From positions 1 to 9,787 of the forward strand of contig JAUQPQ010000061.1 in the NCBI GenBank assembly GCA_030550295.1: DNA of 9,787 nucleotides, written 5' to 3'. Below, piece after piece: positions 6,550-9,787 of this stretch (position 1 is the first letter of the stretch; each line of letters starts with the position of its first letter). Made by a program: the position numbers and the translations under genes. Origin of the DNA: Chloroflexota bacterium (lineage in GTDB: Bacteria; Chloroflexota; Dehalococcoidia; SM23-28-2; HRBIN24). The notes under the pieces are model-generated. The model had not been told where the DNA came from and made no database searches. It was given only the letters and a program-made list of their open reading frames with translations.

Positions 6550-7579
6550 AGCCCACACCCTTGATGCGCAAAAGGCGCCCCTCCAAGGAGACGTGTGCCC
6601 CTAAAACGGACGACACCAGCCAGATATTGGTCTCTACATGGTCGGTGACAGAGGGGACTACCCACATGCTTTCGCCCTCAGCCAAGGCGGCAAAAGTAAT
6701 GAGCTGGTCTGCCAGGTGGCGGTCACATGTCGCTCCGCTGTCCATGTCTTCCAAAAGCATATGGGCCACCTCCCTGCCGATAGCCTCTGAAGGGCGGCCG
6801 GGGGCGCCAGCACGGTCGGCCCCCAAAAGGCAATTGCCTTGGTCATGGGCAAACAGGGCCAGGGCAGCCCCAGCCTGGGGGGCGGTGACATCGTAAAGGC
6901 ACTCAAAATGGGCCTTTAGGCCCCGAGATGCTAGAACCCGCTGACACTCCTCCGCCATACGTTCGCTCACCCGGCGCTGGCGCAGATGACTGGAAAGGGC
7001 GATGCCCCACAGGCGCCATGGCGGCCTTTGCCCCTCCAGACGCAGAGGGAGCAGCTTACCCCTCACCGGCTGCACCCGAAGGTGGATAATCCCGCCACCT
7101 CTAGGCACATAGCCAGGGCGGACCACCGTTAGCTCTGCCTCCAGCCCCATGCGTCTTAGTAAGGGTAGAAGGATCTCTTGGGTGTGAAAGGCGCTAGGGG
7201 CCATGTCTTGGAAGAGGCCACCCTGTAGACGGAACGTGGACGGCCCATCGGCGAAGGCCGCTAGAGGCAGGAGGGTAAGGGCCAGCATGGTGGTAGAGCC
7301 AGCCGTCCCTATGTCCCAGTCGTACTCGCGTCCTCTTAGGCGAGGCCCGGGCCAGAACATCAACTCCCTAGAGCCTACCTTGGCGCCCTCCACCCGGCCT
7401 CCACATAACGCGGCTGCTGCCTCCACTGCCTTTAAGTGCTGAGGCCGAAGCCCAGGAGGCTGTCGCTTAGCACGTATATTTATCAGGTGCAGCGGCTCCC
7501 CCAGCAAGGCGGCCAACGCTACACCCGTCCGAACGATGGTTCCACTTCCACCCTTTTGCGCACCATCTATTACAACCAT
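6536..7579 (-). CDS. rtcA: RNA 3'-terminal phosphate cyclase, divergent
   Basis: RtcA converts an RNA 3'-phosphate into a 2',3'-cyclic phosphate through covalent His-AMP and RNA-adenylate intermediates. The product is 347 residues (E. coli RtcA about 338). Family blocks present are IRAKRQPPGLRPQHLKAV (34-51), GTAGSTTMLALTLLP (91-105), PRGGG (159-163), RHLADQL (287-293) and HVETNI (314-319), whose H314 aligns with the catalytic histidine. The N-terminal loop is unusual: the normal GEGGGQ reads KGGSGT (9-14), so the conserved Glu and Gln are G10 and T14, while the following Arg (R17) is kept. The ATG at 7579 matches the family start (MVVIDGAQ); a GTG at 7609 would add ten residues without family support. 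It is the first gene of the operon with the FAU-1-like gene and recN. No rtcB or rtcR is in view. Confidence 0.93.
   Translation of the reverse strand: MVVIDGAQKGGSGTIVRTGVALAALLGEPLHLINIRAKRQPPGLRPQHLKAVEAAAALCGGRVEGAKVGSRELMFWPGPRLRGREYDWDIGTAGSTTMLALTLLPLAAFADGPSTFRLQGGLFQDMAPSAFHTQEILLPLLRRMGLEAELTVVRPGYVPRGGGIIHLRVQPVRGKLLPLRLEGQRPPWRLWGIALSSHLRQRRVSERMAEECQRVLASRGLKAHFECLYDVTAPQAGAALALFAHDQGNCLLGADRAGAPGRPSEAIGREVAHMLLEDMDSGATCDRHLADQLITFAALAEGESMWVVPSVTDHVETNIWLVSSVLGAHVSLEGRLLRIKGVGYART
7530..7543. promoter_or_regulatory. SOS-box-like palindrome inside the 5' end of rtcA
   Basis: CGAACGATGGTTCC contains an exact GAAC-N4-GTTC palindrome, the core of the LexA box of Gram-positive and related bacteria. 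The central four bases do not match the full Bacillus consensus. It lies 36-49 nt inside the rtcA coding region, at the head of an operon that ends in recN, a classic SOS gene. In about 10 kb the core could arise by chance, so this is weakly supported. Confidence 0.25.
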
Positions 7580-7601
7580 GGCTCCACTCACATGGTAACA
7601 A

Positions 7602-7622
7602 GGGGGCACACCCCTTGCCCCC
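7602..7622. repeat. 7-bp inverted repeat in the divergent control region
   Basis: GGGGGCA (7602-7608) and TGCCCCC (7616-7622) are perfect inverted arms around a 7-nt loop. The repeat lies in the rtcA leader, covers its alternative GTG start, and ends 3 nt before the TTGACA box of the divergent transporter promoter. It could be an operator or an RNA hairpin; no U tract follows, so a terminator is less likely. Confidence 0.45.
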
Positions 7623-7625
7623 CTC

Positions 7626-7654
7626 TTGACAACGTACGTAGCAACAAGTAATCA
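7626..7654 (+). promoter_or_regulatory. Candidate sigma-70-type promoter for the ABC transporter operon
   Basis: A perfect -35 TTGACA at 7626-7631 is followed after 17 nt by a weak -10-like TAATCA at 7649-7654. An 8-bp palindrome ACGTACGT (7632-7639) lies between the two and could bind a regulator. The start codon at 7685 is 30 nt downstream, leaving room for the G-rich ribosome-binding site at 7672-7680. The -35 is convincing; the -10 is poor, which would suit an activated promoter. Confidence 0.45.
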
Positions 7655-7684
7655 GTATTCGCCAACAACCTGGGGGGCGAGATA

Positions 7685-9370
7685 GTGGGGGGTTACTGGG
7701 AGCTATTCTGGAAGCGCCGCTTAACTAGGCGGCGGTTTCTTGCCGGCGCAGCCTTAGGAGTGGGAGCAGCCATAGCATCTGTCGCCTGTGAGGGGAAGAA
7801 GGCCCCTACCCCCCAGCCTCCAGGGAGTCCTACCCTGGAGGAGCGGCCCAAACGAGGCGGCAGGGGTCAAGCCTTCAGCACCGTCACCTTCGACCAGCTA
7901 GACCCCCACGTATCGGTAGCGGCAGCCACTGCCTATTTCCCCAGGATCTACAACACGCTGGTCAGCCAGTCCCAGGTGCGCACTGACTACTATTTCTGGG
8001 ACCTAGCCGAATCGCTGGAGCTGGTGGATCCGGTGACCTATCTGTTCCACATTCGCAAAGGGATAAGGGTGGCACCAAATACCCTAGGCATCCCCGAAAG
8101 GGAGATGGACGCCCAAGATGCCTACCTCAACTGGGAGCGCATACGTAACGAACCACGGGCTTTGTCCTCCCGGTTCGCCAAAGGCTTCTTGGCTTCCCAC
8201 CAGGCACGAGGCCCCGACATCTACGCCATGACCACTAGCGAACCGTATGCTTGGGTGCTTTACAACGTGGGGCTCCACACGTCCACCATTGCCCCCCGCG
8301 AGCTGCTGGAAAAGCCAGAGGCGATGCGCACCTCGGGGGCAGGAGGAGGGCCTTTCAGGGTCGGCCGCTTTGTGGAAGGGGAAGTGCTAGCCCTTAACCG
8401 TAACCCTAATTACTACCGAACGGGGGCCGACGGCCTCCCCTTGCCCTACGTAGAGGGCATAGACGTGCGCATCATCCCTGACAGGGCCGCCCGCCGCACC
8501 GCTTTCTTGAGTCGCCAACTCGACTACTACACCGCTGCCAATAGAAGGGAGGCCGATGGCCTTTCTTCCCCAGACCGCTTCTACCTTACTTCTGCGCCCA
8601 TATTCAGCTTCATGGCCATCACCATGAACGTGGAGCGTCCCCCCTTCAACGATCCCCGCGTAAGGAGGGCAGTAGCCAAGGCCATCGATCACGACGCCAT
8701 AATACGGATAGTCCATCTGCGAGACGCCAAGATAAACGGCATCATCCCCTGGGCACTTGGAGACTACGCCCTCCCTGAAGAAGAACTGAGGTCCAGGTAC
8801 ATCAGATACGAGCCCCGGGAGGCCCGTCGACTCCTGGAGGCTGCTGGCCATCCCCAAGGCCTCAAGATCAAGCTCATCTACCCAACGGGCACGGCAGCAT
8901 CGGGAGGAGGGGATGTAGCCCAGTATGTCCCCATCATCCTGGAATCCCTAGCAGCCGGGGGCATCCAGGTAGATCAGGAGCCTCTGGACTTTGGCACATG
9001 GCTGGACCGCTACCGGCGTCGGGACTACGTTGCGAGCTTGAGCCTAAACCAAGTTTATGAGACCCCCGAAATTCCCTTGGACTGGCATACCTCCTGGGGG
9101 CCCGCTGGCGACAGCCTCTCATGGGCCATCTTCCCCAACCCAGAGATAGACGCCGCTGTAAGACAGGTCAAAAGGACGGTGCGAGCAGAAGAGCTAGTGC
9201 GGGCGGTGCACGAGGCCCAGCGACTTATTTACACCAAGGACCCTGCATTTATCCCCCTCCCCAGCAGCAGCGTCTACACGTTGTGGTGGAATCACGTGAA
9301 AAACAACCCTGCCCGGCTGGTATTAGGCGTCACAGGCCTCTTCCTAGCGGACTGGTGGTTGGACACCTGA
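7685..9370 (+). CDS. Peptide/nickel-type ABC transporter substrate-binding lipoprotein (SBP family 5), Tat-targeted
   Basis: The 561-residue product starts at GTG 7685, preceded by a GGGGGGCGA ribosome-binding site. A twin-arginine signal TRRRFLAG (14-21) leads a short hydrophobic stretch ending in SVAC. C35 is a probable lipid-attachment cysteine, followed by a proline-rich linker (40-50). The mature part is a full-length family 5 solute-binding protein (DppA/OppA-like). It shows DPHVSVAAATAYFPRIYNTLV (73-93), GGPFRVGRFVEGEVLALNRN (221-240) and VRRAVAKAIDHDAII (326-340), the last being the most typical family block. It would be anchored outside the membrane and deliver oligopeptides or a similar solute to the permease that follows 14 nt downstream. 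The lipobox has Ser at -3, which is less usual, so lipidation is inferred. Ligand is unknown. Confidence 0.93.
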   Translation: MGGYWELFWKRRLTRRRFLAGAALGVGAAIASVACEGKKAPTPQPPGSPTLEERPKRGGRGQAFSTVTFDQLDPHVSVAAATAYFPRIYNTLVSQSQVRTDYYFWDLAESLELVDPVTYLFHIRKGIRVAPNTLGIPEREMDAQDAYLNWERIRNEPRALSSRFAKGFLASHQARGPDIYAMTTSEPYAWVLYNVGLHTSTIAPRELLEKPEAMRTSGAGGGPFRVGRFVEGEVLALNRNPNYYRTGADGLPLPYVEGIDVRIIPDRAARRTAFLSRQLDYYTAANRREADGLSSPDRFYLTSAPIFSFMAITMNVERPPFNDPRVRRAVAKAIDHDAIIRIVHLRDAKINGIIPWALGDYALPEEELRSRYIRYEPREARRLLEAAGHPQGLKIKLIYPTGTAASGGGDVAQYVPIILESLAAGGIQVDQEPLDFGTWLDRYRRRDYVASLSLNQVYETPEIPLDWHTSWGPAGDSLSWAIFPNPEIDAAVRQVKRTVRAEELVRAVHEAQRLIYTKDPAFIPLPSSSVYTLWWNHVKNNPARLVLGVTGLFLADWWLDT

Positions 9371-9384
9371 CGTAGGGGTACGCC

Positions 9385-9787
9385 GTGCAGCGGTTCATCG
9401 TCCGCCGGTTGATATTGGGAGTGGCAACCGTCTGGATCCTGTCAATTGTCGTCTTTTTGGTGCTAAGAGTGGCCCCGGGCGACCCAGCCGTCTTGCGACT
9501 AGGTCCTCAGGCCAGCGAGGAGCAGATCCAGGCAGAGCGAGAGAGGTTAGGCCTAAACGATCCCTTGCCCGCGCAGTACTGGGATTGGATGAAGGGCATC
9601 CTGACAGGCGATTTGGGCGTCTCCGACTTTAGCGGGGTGTCGGTGGCAAAGAGTATCCGGCAACGCCTGCCTAACACTTTAGAGCTTTTGGCCATCACCA
9701 TATTCCTAACAGCAGTGGTGGGGATAGGGGCAGGGATCGTCTCCGCAGTCTGGAAAGACAGCCTGATGGATTACCTAGTTAGAGTGA
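9385..9787 (+). CDS. DppB-type ABC transporter permease, 3' partial
   Basis: Starting at GTG 9385 the frame stays open to the window end, giving 134 residues of a binding-protein-dependent permease (families usually run 300-330). It opens with VQRFIVRRLILGV, the usual start of DppB/OppB proteins. A first membrane helix (about 9-28) ends in RVAPGDP (28-34), and a periplasmic segment with LGLNDPLPAQYWDW (55-68) and GDLGVS follows. The second helix (101-121) comes after RLPNTLELL, the start of the permease domain. The gap after the substrate-binding gene is 14 nt, so they are co-transcribed. A DppC-type permease and ATPases would be expected beyond the window. The weak GGGG upstream is the only ribosome-binding signal. 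Confidence 0.9.
   Translation, partial: MQRFIVRRLILGVATVWILSIVVFLVLRVAPGDPAVLRLGPQASEEQIQAERERLGLNDPLPAQYWDWMKGILTGDLGVSDFSGVSVAKSIRQRLPNTLELLAITIFLTAVVGIGAGIVSAVWKDSLMDYLVRV

Noticed and set aside
6556..6558. GTG at 6558 as the start of the FAU-1-like gene
   Set aside because: The ATG at 6549 fits the family N-terminus and has AAGGGTG at a suitable distance.
7607..7609. GTG at 7609 as the start of rtcA
   Set aside because: The ten extra residues have no counterpart in the family, whose members begin just before the IDGAQ motif; it also lies inside the inverted repeat.
8387..8857. 156-codon open frame on the minus strand inside the substrate-binding protein gene
   Set aside because: It is antisense to a clear full-length family 5 binding protein, has no recognisable motif, and is explained by GC-rich codon structure.

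Overview
The window looks like a piece of a GC-rich bacterial chromosome, most plausibly from the Chloroflexota (Dehalococcoidia-like). The reasons are a bacterial RecN, a fused HMG-CoA-synthase-like/zinc-ribbon-OB protein next to an SCP-x-type thiolase, an archaeal-flavoured RNA pair (RtcA and FAU-1), and a Tat-targeted oligopeptide-binding lipoprotein. Frequent ATA, AGG and CTA codons in otherwise GC-rich genes hint at a thermophilic lineage. The taxonomic call is inference from gene content. No RNA gene, CRISPR array or mobile element was seen.

Layout. (1) Positions 1-2474, plus strand: the 3' part of an HMG-CoA-synthase-like protein fused to a DUF35 domain, then a thiolase whose ribosome-binding site lies in the last codons of the first gene. 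A GC-rich hairpin follows at 2484-2511. The first protein appears to lack all three catalytic residues of HMG-CoA synthase, while the thiolase keeps its own. (2) Positions 2570-3799, plus strand: an MFS exporter, possibly read from a leaderless transcript. (3) Positions 3796-7579, minus strand: a compact three-gene operon read rtcA, FAU-1-like RNase, recN. recN converges on the MFS gene, and both stop codons are carried by one CTAG tetranucleotide. (4) Positions 7580-7684: a divergent control region with a 7-bp inverted repeat and a perfect TTGACA -35 element. (5) Positions 7685-9787, plus strand: a peptide/nickel-type ABC substrate-binding lipoprotein and the start of its DppB-type permease, which runs off the window.

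How the genes may work together. The first pair resembles acyl-CoA condensing or cleaving assemblies in which a DUF35 protein bridges a thiolase and a second thiolase-fold partner. Here that partner may be a non-catalytic scaffold. The rtcA/FAU-1/recN operon joins RNA-end modification, RNA cleavage or binding, and DNA double-strand-break repair. A GAAC-N4-GTTC palindrome near the start of rtcA could tie this operon to the SOS response, but that is speculative. The last two genes open an oligopeptide-type importer operon.
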